Source: Prado023 sp964418695
GTDB taxonomy: Bacteria; Actinomycetota; Actinomycetes; S36-B12; CAIYMF01
NCBI GenBank assembly: GCA_964418695.1
Contig: CAYQMN010000001.1
Coordinates: 124,001-188,000 of the forward strand
DNA length: 64,000 nt
Direction of reading: 5' to 3'
Below, piece after piece: positions 48,519 to 55,855 of the stretch. The position numbers were made by a program, and so were the translations under genes. Under the pieces are notes generated by a model, which saw only the letters and a program-made list of their open reading frames with translations, was not told where the DNA came from and searched no databases. Within the stretch, counting starts at the first letter, position 1; each line of letters starts with the position of its first letter.

Positions 48519-50153
48519 GTGAGTGCCCTGCTGCTGGCTGTCGACCTGGGCACGACCTCGATGAAGGTGTGCCTCTACGAGGTGGGCGACCAGCTGCGCG
48601 TCCGGGCCGCGACCCGCCGTGGGCTGGCCCTGCACCTGGCCGCCGACGGCACTGCCGAGCAGGACCCGCGGCAGTGGTGGGCGGCCCTGGCCAGTGCGGT
48701 CCCCGAGCTGCTCACCCTGACCGGGACCGCCGCCCGCGACATCCGCGGCCTGACGTTCTGCAGCCAGATGCAGTGCCTGGTGCTGGTCGACCGGCACAAC
48801 GTCCCGGTCCGGCCCGCGCTGAGCTACCTGGACCAGCGGGCGACCCGGCGGATGCGCGCCCTGACCCGGGGCGGCCCGCGCGTCGCCGGGATCGGCACCG
48901 GCCTGCTGCTGCCCTGGCTGCGCGTCTCCGGCGGGGTGGCGGCCAGCGTCAAGGACCCGCTGTGGAAGTACCTACGGGTGGCCGACGAGGAGCCCGACGC
49001 GTTCGCCCGGGTGCACCGGTGGCTGGACGCCAAGGACTACCTGACCGCCCGCTGCACGGACCGGTTCACGATGAGCCAGGACTCGGCGTTCGCGACCTTC
49101 CTGGCCGACACCCGGCACGGCGACTGCGTCTGGAGCCCCTGGCTGGTCCAGCGGTTCGGCGTGCGCGCCGAGCACCTGCCGCGGATCGTGCCGATGGCCG
49201 AGGTCGTCGGGGAGCTGACGCCCACGGCGGCCGCCGAGCTCGGCCTGGCGCCTGGGACGCAGGTGCTGGCCGGTGGTGGCGACGCGTCGCTGATCGGCGT
49301 CGGGGCCGGGGCGGTCGGGATCGGCGACACCCATGTGTACGTGGGCACCAGCGGCTGGGTCTCCACTGTCACCGACCGGCGCATCGTGGACGCCCGCACG
49401 ATGATGGCCACCGTCCCCGGCCCGCAGCCTGGCCGCTACAGCTACTTCGGCGAGCAGGAGACCTCGGGCAAGTGCTTCGAGTGGGCCGCGGACCACCTGT
49501 TCCGCGACGCCGCTCCGGAGGCCAGGGGCGCCCAGGCGGAAGCCGGCGGGGCCGGCGACGCACCGCCGACCTCCCCGGAGGACGCTCCCCCCGAGCTGAT
49601 CGACCGACTGATGGCAGCCGTGGCCCAGGTGCCGGCGGGCTCGGGTGGCGTGCTGTTCGCGCCGTGGCTGCACGGCTCCCGATCGCCGTTCGAGGATCCG
49701 CACGTCCGCGGGATGTTCTTCAACGTGGGCCTGACCACCGGCCACGGCGACCTCGTGCGCTCGGTGATCGAGGGCATCACGTACAACAAGCGGCTGCTCC
49801 TGGAGGCGCAGGCGCGCAAGGTCGTCCCGTCGGCGGTCATCCGGTTCGCCGGCGGCGGGGCGGTCTCCGACGTGACCGGGCAGATCATGGCCGACGTGCT
49901 CGACCGCCCGGTCGAGGCGGTGGCCGATCCCCAGCTCGTCGGCGCGGCCGGGGCGGCGCTGGTCGCGGCCTGGGGCCTCGGCCTGGTCGACTCCCTGGAG
50001 CAGGCAGCGACGACCGTGCGAGTGCGCCGCCGGTTCGAGCCGGATCCCGCCACCCGCGCGGTGCACGACGCCAACTTCGCCGTGTTCCGCGACCTCTACC
50101 CCGCGACGAAGACCCTGTTCGCCCGGCTCAACGATCAGCACGGGCCGACCTGA
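48519..50153 (+). CDS. FGGY-family carbohydrate kinase
   Basis: A 544-residue ATP-dependent sugar kinase of the xylulokinase/ribulokinase superfamily. The phosphate-binding DLGTTSMK is at ~9-16, SYLDQRATRR is at ~102-111, and KYLRVADEEPDAF and GGGDASLIGVGAG carry the catalytic Asp region. FAGGGAVSDVTGQIMADVLDRP is the C-terminal FGGY signature, given in part. Where xylulokinases have a QMHG substrate loop, this protein has SQMQCLV (~82-88), so D-xylulose may not be the substrate. A disordered insert (~343-370) is extra. GTG start at 48519. Divergent from the aminotransferase-aldolase pair. Confidence 0.88.
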   Translation: MSALLLAVDLGTTSMKVCLYEVGDQLRVRAATRRGLALHLAADGTAEQDPRQWWAALASAVPELLTLTGTAARDIRGLTFCSQMQCLVLVDRHNVPVRPALSYLDQRATRRMRALTRGGPRVAGIGTGLLLPWLRVSGGVAASVKDPLWKYLRVADEEPDAFARVHRWLDAKDYLTARCTDRFTMSQDSAFATFLADTRHGDCVWSPWLVQRFGVRAEHLPRIVPMAEVVGELTPTAAAELGLAPGTQVLAGGGDASLIGVGAGAVGIGDTHVYVGTSGWVSTVTDRRIVDARTMMATVPGPQPGRYSYFGEQETSGKCFEWAADHLFRDAAPEARGAQAEAGGAGDAPPTSPEDAPPELIDRLMAAVAQVPAGSGGVLFAPWLHGSRSPFEDPHVRGMFFNVGLTTGHGDLVRSVIEGITYNKRLLLEAQARKVVPSAVIRFAGGGAVSDVTGQIMADVLDRPVEAVADPQLVGAAGAALVAAWGLGLVDSLEQAATTVRVRRRFEPDPATRAVHDANFAVFRDLYPATKTLFARLNDQHGPT

Positions 50154-50186
50154 CCCCGCTACCCGGACCGCGCCCCTCCCCGCGAA

Positions 50187-51197
50187 TCAGGTGCGCACGG
50201 GGTCCAGCCCGTCGAGGTGGGTCACGATCCGCCCCACGTACCACGGCAGGGGCTGGCCGGCCTCGTGGAAGCCGACGTGACCGCCGGTCCGGGTGATCGC
50301 GCGCCGCACGGGCGCGATCCGGGCCAGCTGGTCCCAGTCCACGGCGTAGTAGCTGTCGACGGTGATCATCGGGTCGTCCACGGCGTGGATCACCAGCGTG
50401 GGCACGGTGATCTCGGGCAGGAAGTGCGTGCTGGAGTTGACCGCGTAGTACTGCGCGGCGTCGCGCCACCCGTTGCGCTGCGCGGTGATGAGGTTGTCGA
50501 AGCCCATGATCGTGTTCACGTCCCGCAGCGCCGCCTGCTCCTCGGCGCTGAGCACGAGCCCGGACTCCCGGGTGTCGACCTTGAGCCGGTACACGAGGAA
50601 CCGCTCGTACATGCCGAACAGCCGCTTGCGCATGTGCTCCACGCCGATCGAGAGGTCCAGCGGCGCGCTGATCGCCACGCCCGCGCGCATGGGCAGCCCG
50701 TCCAGCGGCTCGCCCAGCAGCTTCAGCGCGACGTTGCCGCCCAGCGAGAAGCCGACCACCGCCAGCCCGTCGTGCCCGTCCAGGGCGTCCAGCGCCCTGA
50801 GCACATCGCGCAGATCCGCGGAGCGACCCCCGTGGTACAGCTGCGTGCTGTGCTCGATCGAGTCCCCGACCCCGCGCAGGTCGACCCGAGCGACCATCGC
50901 GCCCGAGCGCAGCAGGCCGTACGTGGTCGCCTGCACGTAGGTCGAGTCGATCGTGCCGCCCATGCCGTGCACCACCAGCACCAGCGGCCGGCTCGGGTCG
51001 GGGTCCAGGCGCGGCCGATGCACGCGCACGGCCAGCCGGTCCCCGGAGCCGTCGGTGAGGTCCACGAGCAGCCGCTCCTCGGTGCCCACGGCCGAGAGCA
51101 GGTGCGAGCGTGGCCGGATGCGGTCGGCCAAGGTCTGCAGGTTGCCCGTCAGCCACGGGGCCATCGGGGTGTAGCGCTCGTTGATGAGATGGCTCAC
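50187..51197 (-). CDS. YheT-type alpha/beta hydrolase
   Basis: A 336-residue alpha/beta hydrolase of the YheT/ABHD1-like group. The nucleophile Ser ~151 is in GFSLGGN, the oxyanion HGMGG is at ~77-81, the catalytic Asp is in HAVDDPM and the His in GGHVGFHE. The N-terminal PMAPWLTGNLQTLAD segment is a hallmark of this group (P-x-WLxxxHLQT-like). Probable esterase or lipase; substrate unknown. Its start overlaps the HAD gene stop (ATGA), so the two are coupled. Confidence 0.9.
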   Translation of the reverse strand: MSHLINERYTPMAPWLTGNLQTLADRIRPRSHLLSAVGTEERLLVDLTDGSGDRLAVRVHRPRLDPDPSRPLVLVVHGMGGTIDSTYVQATTYGLLRSGAMVARVDLRGVGDSIEHSTQLYHGGRSADLRDVLRALDALDGHDGLAVVGFSLGGNVALKLLGEPLDGLPMRAGVAISAPLDLSIGVEHMRKRLFGMYERFLVYRLKVDTRESGLVLSAEEQAALRDVNTIMGFDNLITAQRNGWRDAAQYYAVNSSTHFLPEITVPTLVIHAVDDPMITVDSYYAVDWDQLARIAPVRRAITRTGGHVGFHEAGQPLPWYVGRIVTHLDGLDPVRT

Positions 51198-52081
51198 GGC
51201 AGGCGCAGCACCGATCGGATCGTGCGGACCACGCCGTTCTCCGTGTTCAGCGGGGCCCGGTAGCGGGCGCTGGCGGCCAGCTCGGGATGCGCGTTGGCCA
51301 TGGCGAACGACCAGGTCGCCTCGGCCATCATCTCCAGGTCGTTCAGGAAGTCGCCGAACACCATCGTCTGGTCGGCGGTGATGCCCAGGGCCTCCTGGAT
51401 GTGGCGGATGCCCGCGCCCTTGTCGGCGTGCGGGTCCATCACGTCCAGCCAGTGCTGGCCGGACACCACCACCTTGTGCGAGTCGTGGAACCCGGCGTAC
51501 GCGGGATACGAGATCTCCTCGGCGGAGACGAAGTCGTAGATCGCGACCTTGAGGATGTCGTCGTCGACCTCGTTGAGGTCCTTCACCACCTGGAGCCGGT
51601 GGTAGTACTTGTCGACCTCGTCACGGAAGGGCGGGTCGTTGCGCTCGATGTAGGCCGAGCTCTTCCCGCACAGCACGGCGCCCACGTCGGCGCCGCCGGC
51701 GCTCAGGTCGCGGGCCACCTCGATCAGCTTCCGGGCCACCTGGCGGTCCAGCGGGTCCGAGCTCAGCTCCTTGCCCTGACGCACGACGTAGGTCCCGTTC
51801 TCGGCGATGAACACCACCTCGTCGGCGATCGGGGCGAACCGTTCGAGCAGGTTGAAGTACTGGCGGCCCGACGCGGGGCAGAACAGGATGCCGCGCTCGT
51901 CGAGCTGGTCGATCATGGGCCAGAACTCGTCGTGCAGCTGGTCCTCGTCGTCGAGCAGCGTGCCGTCCATGTCGCAGGCGATCAGCCGGATGTCGGGCAC
52001 GTGGTCCAGCGCGAGCGGCTCGATCAGCGCATCGTCGGAGGCGTCGTCGGGCGGGGGCGGCGGCGCAGTCATGCTGCGCAT
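51194..52081 (-). CDS. Cof-type HAD-family phosphatase
   Basis: A 295-residue HAD hydrolase, subfamily IIB (Cof/YbjI). The catalytic DMDGT is at ~37-41, followed by a C2 cap domain and the late GDFLNDLEMM that binds magnesium. Such enzymes dephosphorylate sugar phosphates or FMN; substrate not predictable. The start at 52081 (MRSMTAPP) lacks a strong ribosome-binding site, and an ATG three codons later is equally possible. Coupled to the downstream hydrolase. Confidence 0.88.
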   Translation of the reverse strand: MRSMTAPPPPPDDASDDALIEPLALDHVPDIRLIACDMDGTLLDDEDQLHDEFWPMIDQLDERGILFCPASGRQYFNLLERFAPIADEVVFIAENGTYVVRQGKELSSDPLDRQVARKLIEVARDLSAGGADVGAVLCGKSSAYIERNDPPFRDEVDKYYHRLQVVKDLNEVDDDILKVAIYDFVSAEEISYPAYAGFHDSHKVVVSGQHWLDVMDPHADKGAGIRHIQEALGITADQTMVFGDFLNDLEMMAEATWSFAMANAHPELAASARYRAPLNTENGVVRTIRSVLRLP

Positions 52082-52216
52082 GCTGCCAGCCCACCTGCCC
52101 AAGCGCGCGCCACGCACTCGCAGGCGCTGCACCGAACCGGTGTGACGCGTTGCGCATGATTGACGATGTCCGATTTGGGGAAGGAAGAGAGTGTGACCCC
52201 TCCGCGCCACCGGCGC

Positions 52217-52258
52217 AGTCACCGACATCGAGTCACCGACATAGAGTCACCGACATTG
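52217..52258. repeat. Three tandem 14-bp repeats upstream of the HdeD-like gene
   Basis: AGTCACCGACATCG, then ATAG and ATTG variants of the last four bases, lie directly before the ribosome-binding site of the 52274 gene. They could be in its leader or be operator sites. Confidence 0.85.
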
Positions 52259-52273
52259 AGGAAGTTGAGCACC

Positions 52274-52957
52274 ATGAGCTCCACCGACATCTCGCCCACC
52301 GGCCCGCCGGCCGTCGAGCCGACCGGCCCGTCTGTCATCGAGTCCACCGCGGCGTCCGCCGACGAGCCGACCAATCCCCTGCAGATGGACCCCGATCAGC
52401 TGATGCGCATGTTCAGCCGCAACTGGGGGGTGCTGCTGGCGCTGGGCATCGTCATGGGCGGCCTGGGCGTCGCCATCCTGGTCTGGCCGGGCATCACCAT
52501 CGGCGTCCTCGCGATCCTGACCGGCATCGCCATGATCGTCAGCGGCATCTTCTCGCTGGTGGGCTCGTTCACCGCCCCCGACAACGGCACCGGCACGCGC
52601 GTGCTGATGGCGATCTCCGGCGCCCTGTCGATCATCATCGGCTTCGTCGCCTTCCAGAGCATCACGCACGCCGTGGTCATCCTCGCCGTGCTCACCGGCA
52701 TCAGCTGGCTGATCCGCGGCATCCTCGAGCTGGTGGCCGGCATCGGCTCCCCGGGCCAGAAGGGCCGCGGGCTGATGATCGCCCTGGGCGTCCTGTCCCT
52801 GATCGGCGGCGTCGCGGTCCTGGTGTGGCCGGGCGTCACGCTGCTGGTGCTGGCCGTGTTCACCGGCGTCTGGCTGCTGATCTTCGCGGTCCTGCAGATC
52901 GTCGCGTCGTTCAAGCTGCGCAAGATGGCCCAGGAGGAGGCCCCCGTCGCCGCCTGA
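52274..52957 (+). CDS. HdeD family (DUF308) membrane protein
   Basis: 227 residues. A ~50-residue Pro/Thr-rich cytoplasmic head precedes six transmembrane helices arranged as three hairpins with the repeated LVWPGITIGVLAILTG / VLVWPGVTLLVLAVFTG pattern of DUF308. HdeD is linked to acid tolerance in enterobacteria; in actinobacteria the role is unknown. The ATG at 52274 follows GAGGAAG. Divergent from the HAD gene, convergent with the 53090 gene. Confidence 0.86.
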   Translation: MSSTDISPTGPPAVEPTGPSVIESTAASADEPTNPLQMDPDQLMRMFSRNWGVLLALGIVMGGLGVAILVWPGITIGVLAILTGIAMIVSGIFSLVGSFTAPDNGTGTRVLMAISGALSIIIGFVAFQSITHAVVILAVLTGISWLIRGILELVAGIGSPGQKGRGLMIALGVLSLIGGVAVLVWPGVTLLVLAVFTGVWLLIFAVLQIVASFKLRKMAQEEAPVAA

Positions 52958-53015
52958 ACCCCTGCACCCTGAGACCCCCGCACCGGAACCATTCGGTTCC
53001 CAGGGGGAGAGCACT

Positions 53016-53054
53016 CGAACCGCCGTCCCGCGACTCCCGCGGGGCGGCGGTTCG
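53016..53054. terminator. Bidirectional terminator after the HdeD-like gene
   Basis: A 17-bp stem with one wobble pair (CGAACCGCCGTCCCGCG and its partner) and a 5-base loop. A smaller GGAACC/GGTTCC hairpin lies just before it at 52985-53000. Confidence 0.75.
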
Positions 53055-53089
53055 CCGTGGCCGCCCGGTCCCCGGTCCGGTGCAGCCCG

Positions 53090-53554
53090 TCAGGCGATGG
53101 CGCGGTCCTTCGGTGCCCGGCCGTCGTGGAGTGCGATCGCCGTGCGCATCGCGGACCGGGCGCGCTTGCGGTCCCCGGCCCAGTCGTAGGCGACGGACAG
53201 CTCGAACCAGCGCGGCCAGTCGTCCGGATCCGCCTCCAGCCGGGTGCGCACCTGCGCGAACCGGGCGTCGGCCGCCCCGGTCTCGGGTCGCCCGGACGGG
53301 CGCCGAGGCAGGTCGTCGAGGGGCAGCTCGCCGCGGGCCGCCAGCTCCTCGCCCAGGCGCTGAGTCGCGCTGCCGAACTGCCATTCGCGCCACAGCGCCC
53401 AGGCGCCGATGACCGGCAAGAGCAGCACGGCCAGACCCAGCAGGACCGGCCCGAAGCCGCCCGCGGAGATGAGCAGGAGCCCGCGCCAGCCCACGGCCAC
53501 GAGGTAGAACACCAGCGCCCCGGCCAGGATCGCCGCCCCAGTCCGTGTCCTCAT
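53090..53554 (-). CDS. Small membrane protein with C-terminal helical (TPR-like) region
   Basis: 154 residues. Two transmembrane helices (~8-30 and ~34-55) precede a basic linker and a helical end (DWPRWFELSVAYDWAGDRKRARSAMRTAIALH, given only in part as a TPR-like helix pair). Function unknown. It follows dapB by 19 bases on the same strand, a position where actinomycetes often keep a similar uncharacterised membrane protein, so co-transcription with dapB is likely. Confidence 0.72.
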   Translation of the reverse strand: MRTRTGAAILAGALVFYLVAVGWRGLLLISAGGFGPVLLGLAVLLLPVIGAWALWREWQFGSATQRLGEELAARGELPLDDLPRRPSGRPETGAADARFAQVRTRLEADPDDWPRWFELSVAYDWAGDRKRARSAMRTAIALHDGRAPKDRAIA

Positions 53555-53573
53555 CGCGGCCGGACCGGGCGGG

Positions 53574-54323
53574 TCACGAGAGGCCGAGCAGGTCGTCGAT
53601 GCCGACCGTCAGCCCGGGCCGGGCCTGCACGTGCCGCACCGCCAGCAGGACCCCGGGCATGAACGAGGCGCGGTCGAACGAGTCGTGGCGCAGAGTCAGG
53701 GTCTCCCCCGGCCCTCCGAGCAGGACCTCCTGGTGCGCGACCAGGCCTTCGAGTCGGACGGCGTGCACGCGCACGCCGGAGACGTCGGCGCCGCGCGCAC
53801 CGGGGAGCTCGTCGGTGGTCGCGTCCGGCATGTCCGGCGAGTCGGCCTGCGCGCGGGCTGCCGCCACCAGCTCCGCCGTGCGGCGCGCGGTCCCCGAGGG
53901 GGCGTCGGCTTTGCGCGGATGGTGCAGCTCGACGATCTCGACGGAGTCGAAGTGCGCAGCCGCTTCGGCGGCGAAGCGCATCATGAGGACAGCGCCGATC
54001 CCGAAGTTGGGGGCGATGATCGCGCCGACCTCGGGCTTCTCGGCCAGCCAGGCGCGCACCTGCGCCAGCCGAGCGTCGTCGAACCCGGTCGTGCCCACGA
54101 CAGGGTGGATCCCGGCCCCGATCAGGTACTCCAGGGACTCCATCACCGTCGAGGGATGCGTGAAGTCCACGACCACCTGCGCGCCGGCGTCGGCGAAGTC
54201 AGTGAGCTCGTCGCCCACGTCGAGGCTGGCGACCAGCTCCAGGTCAGGGGCCTCGTACACCGCCTTGACCACCTCGGAACCCATGCGCCCTCTGGCGCCC
54301 AGCACACCTACCCGAAGAGCCAC
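53574..54323 (-). CDS. dapB: 4-hydroxy-tetrahydrodipicolinate reductase
   Basis: A 249-residue NAD(P)H-dependent reductase, the next step after DapA in the DAP/lysine pathway. The nucleotide-binding GARGRMG is at ~9-15, the catalytic HH pair at ~134-135 and Lys ~138 in ELHHPRKADAPSGTA. Length is typical. The GTG at 54323 gives the natural N-terminus; GACAAT six bases upstream suggests a leaderless message. It lies downstream of the M16 protease gene. Confidence 0.97.
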   Translation of the reverse strand: MALRVGVLGARGRMGSEVVKAVYEAPDLELVASLDVGDELTDFADAGAQVVVDFTHPSTVMESLEYLIGAGIHPVVGTTGFDDARLAQVRAWLAEKPEVGAIIAPNFGIGAVLMMRFAAEAAAHFDSVEIVELHHPRKADAPSGTARRTAELVAAARAQADSPDMPDATTDELPGARGADVSGVRVHAVRLEGLVAHQEVLLGGPGETLTLRHDSFDRASFMPGVLLAVRHVQARPGLTVGIDDLLGLS

Positions 54324-54329
54324 GCGGGC

Positions 54330-54335
54330 ATTGTC
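54330..54335 (-). promoter_or_regulatory. Predicted -10 element of a leaderless dapB transcript
   Basis: GACAAT-N6-GTG, the same arrangement as at the patatin gene. No ribosome-binding site at normal spacing. Confidence 0.42.
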
Positions 54336-54384
54336 CCCCACGCCCGACCGCACCCGCACCGCAAGCCCGGGTGTGGGGCGTCCG

Positions 54385-55854
54385 CTACAGAGCGAACGCG
54401 CGGTCCTCGTCGAACGGGCCCACCACGGTGAGTGCCCTTGGGGCGGCCAGGATCGCCGCGGCGTCCCGGGCGATGTCCTCGCCGGTCAGCGCGTCGATCC
54501 GGGCGATCCGCTCATCGAGGCTGGGCAGCTCGCCCAGGATCAGGTCCCCGGTGGCCAGTCGGCTCATCCGCGAGGCGGAGTCCTCCAGCCCGAGCACGAG
54601 CGAGGCGCGGGCCTGGCCCTTGCCGCGCTCCAGCTCCTCGTCGGTCACGCCGTTCGCGGCGACATCGGCCAGCTCGGCCAGGGCCAGCTCAAGCACTTGG
54701 TCGGCCTTGGCCGGCAGGCAGCCGGCGTAGGCGCCGAAGGTGCCCGCGTCCGCATACCCGGTGGAGAACGCGTAGACGGAGTACGCCAGTCCGCGCTGCT
54801 CGCGGATGTGCTGGAAGAGCCGCGAGGACATGCCGCCGCCCAGGATCGTGGAGAGGATCCCCAGCGAGTAGCGCCGCGGGTCGTGGCGGGCCACCCCGGG
54901 CACGCCCAGCACCAGGTGCGCCTGCTCGGTCTGCCGTGGCACGACCCGGACGCCGCCGCGCGTGGGCACGGCCACGAGCCCGCATCCCACCCCAGCGTCG
55001 GTCGAGTCGAGCCGGACCTCTCCACCGCGGGTCAGCCCCGCGCCGGACGAGCCCGGTCGGCTGGCCTCTCCGCGCCCGGCCCCGGGGCCGACGCCGGTGC
55101 GGGGCGAGTCCGGGCGGACGCCCAGATCCCCCAGCCACCCAGCCGAGGTGAACGCCCGACCGACCAGGGTCACGACCTCGTCGTGGTCCAGGTCGCCGGC
55201 CGCCGCGACCACGATCGACTCGGGCCGGTAGCGCTGCTGGTAGAACGACGCGATCGCGTCGCGGGTGATGGCCTCGATCGTCTCCTGAGTCCCCAGGATC
55301 GAGCGGCCCAGCTCGGTGTCGCCGAACAGCCCGGTCAGGAACTCATCGTGCGCGAGGTCGGAGGGATCGTCGTCACGCATGGCGATCTCCTCCAGGATCA
55401 CCCCGCGCTCGGCCTCCACGTCCTGCGGTCGCAGCAGCGCCGAGGTGACGATGTCGCCGACCACGTCGATCGCCAGCGGCAGGTCCTTGCCCAGGACCCG
55501 CGCGTAGTAGCAGGTCTGCTCCTTGGAGGTGAACGCGTTCATGTCCCCGCCGACGGCGTCCATCAGCGCGGAGATCTCCAGCGCCTCTCGCCGCCGCGTC
55601 GCCTTGAACAGCAGATGCTCCAGGTAGTGCGCCGAGCCCATCTGCGCGTGGGACTCGTCGCGCGAGCCGACGCCGACCCAGATCCCGAACGCCGCGGAGC
55701 GCACGCCCTGCATCCGCTCGGTGATGACCCGCAGCCCCCCGGGCAGCACCGTCCGGCGGACCAGACCGCCCTGCTCGGGGGTGAGCAGACAGACCGTGGA
55801 GCCGGGCTCCTGGTCAGGATCGATCGACCAAGAACCCGGCTCCACACTGGTCAT
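54385..55854 (-). CDS. M16 family zinc metallopeptidase (pitrilysin / processing-peptidase type)
   Basis: A 489-residue M16 protease with the inverted zinc motif HYLEH (His ~76, Glu ~79, His ~80) and the distal Glu in VILEEIAMRDDDP (~154). The two halves resemble mitochondrial-processing-peptidase beta subunits, with the glycine-rich LGGGMSSRLFQHIREQRGLAYSV in the second half, given in part. A Gly/Arg-rich insert (~265-300) separates the halves and is unusually long. The start is one base past the pnp stop, so it is coupled to pnp, the usual rpsO-pnp-M16 order. Confidence 0.94.
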   Translation of the reverse strand: MTSVEPGSWSIDPDQEPGSTVCLLTPEQGGLVRRTVLPGGLRVITERMQGVRSAAFGIWVGVGSRDESHAQMGSAHYLEHLLFKATRRREALEISALMDAVGGDMNAFTSKEQTCYYARVLGKDLPLAIDVVGDIVTSALLRPQDVEAERGVILEEIAMRDDDPSDLAHDEFLTGLFGDTELGRSILGTQETIEAITRDAIASFYQQRYRPESIVVAAAGDLDHDEVVTLVGRAFTSAGWLGDLGVRPDSPRTGVGPGAGRGEASRPGSSGAGLTRGGEVRLDSTDAGVGCGLVAVPTRGGVRVVPRQTEQAHLVLGVPGVARHDPRRYSLGILSTILGGGMSSRLFQHIREQRGLAYSVYAFSTGYADAGTFGAYAGCLPAKADQVLELALAELADVAANGVTDEELERGKGQARASLVLGLEDSASRMSRLATGDLILGELPSLDERIARIDALTGEDIARDAAAILAAPRALTVVGPFDEDRAFAL

Positions 55855-55855
55855 C

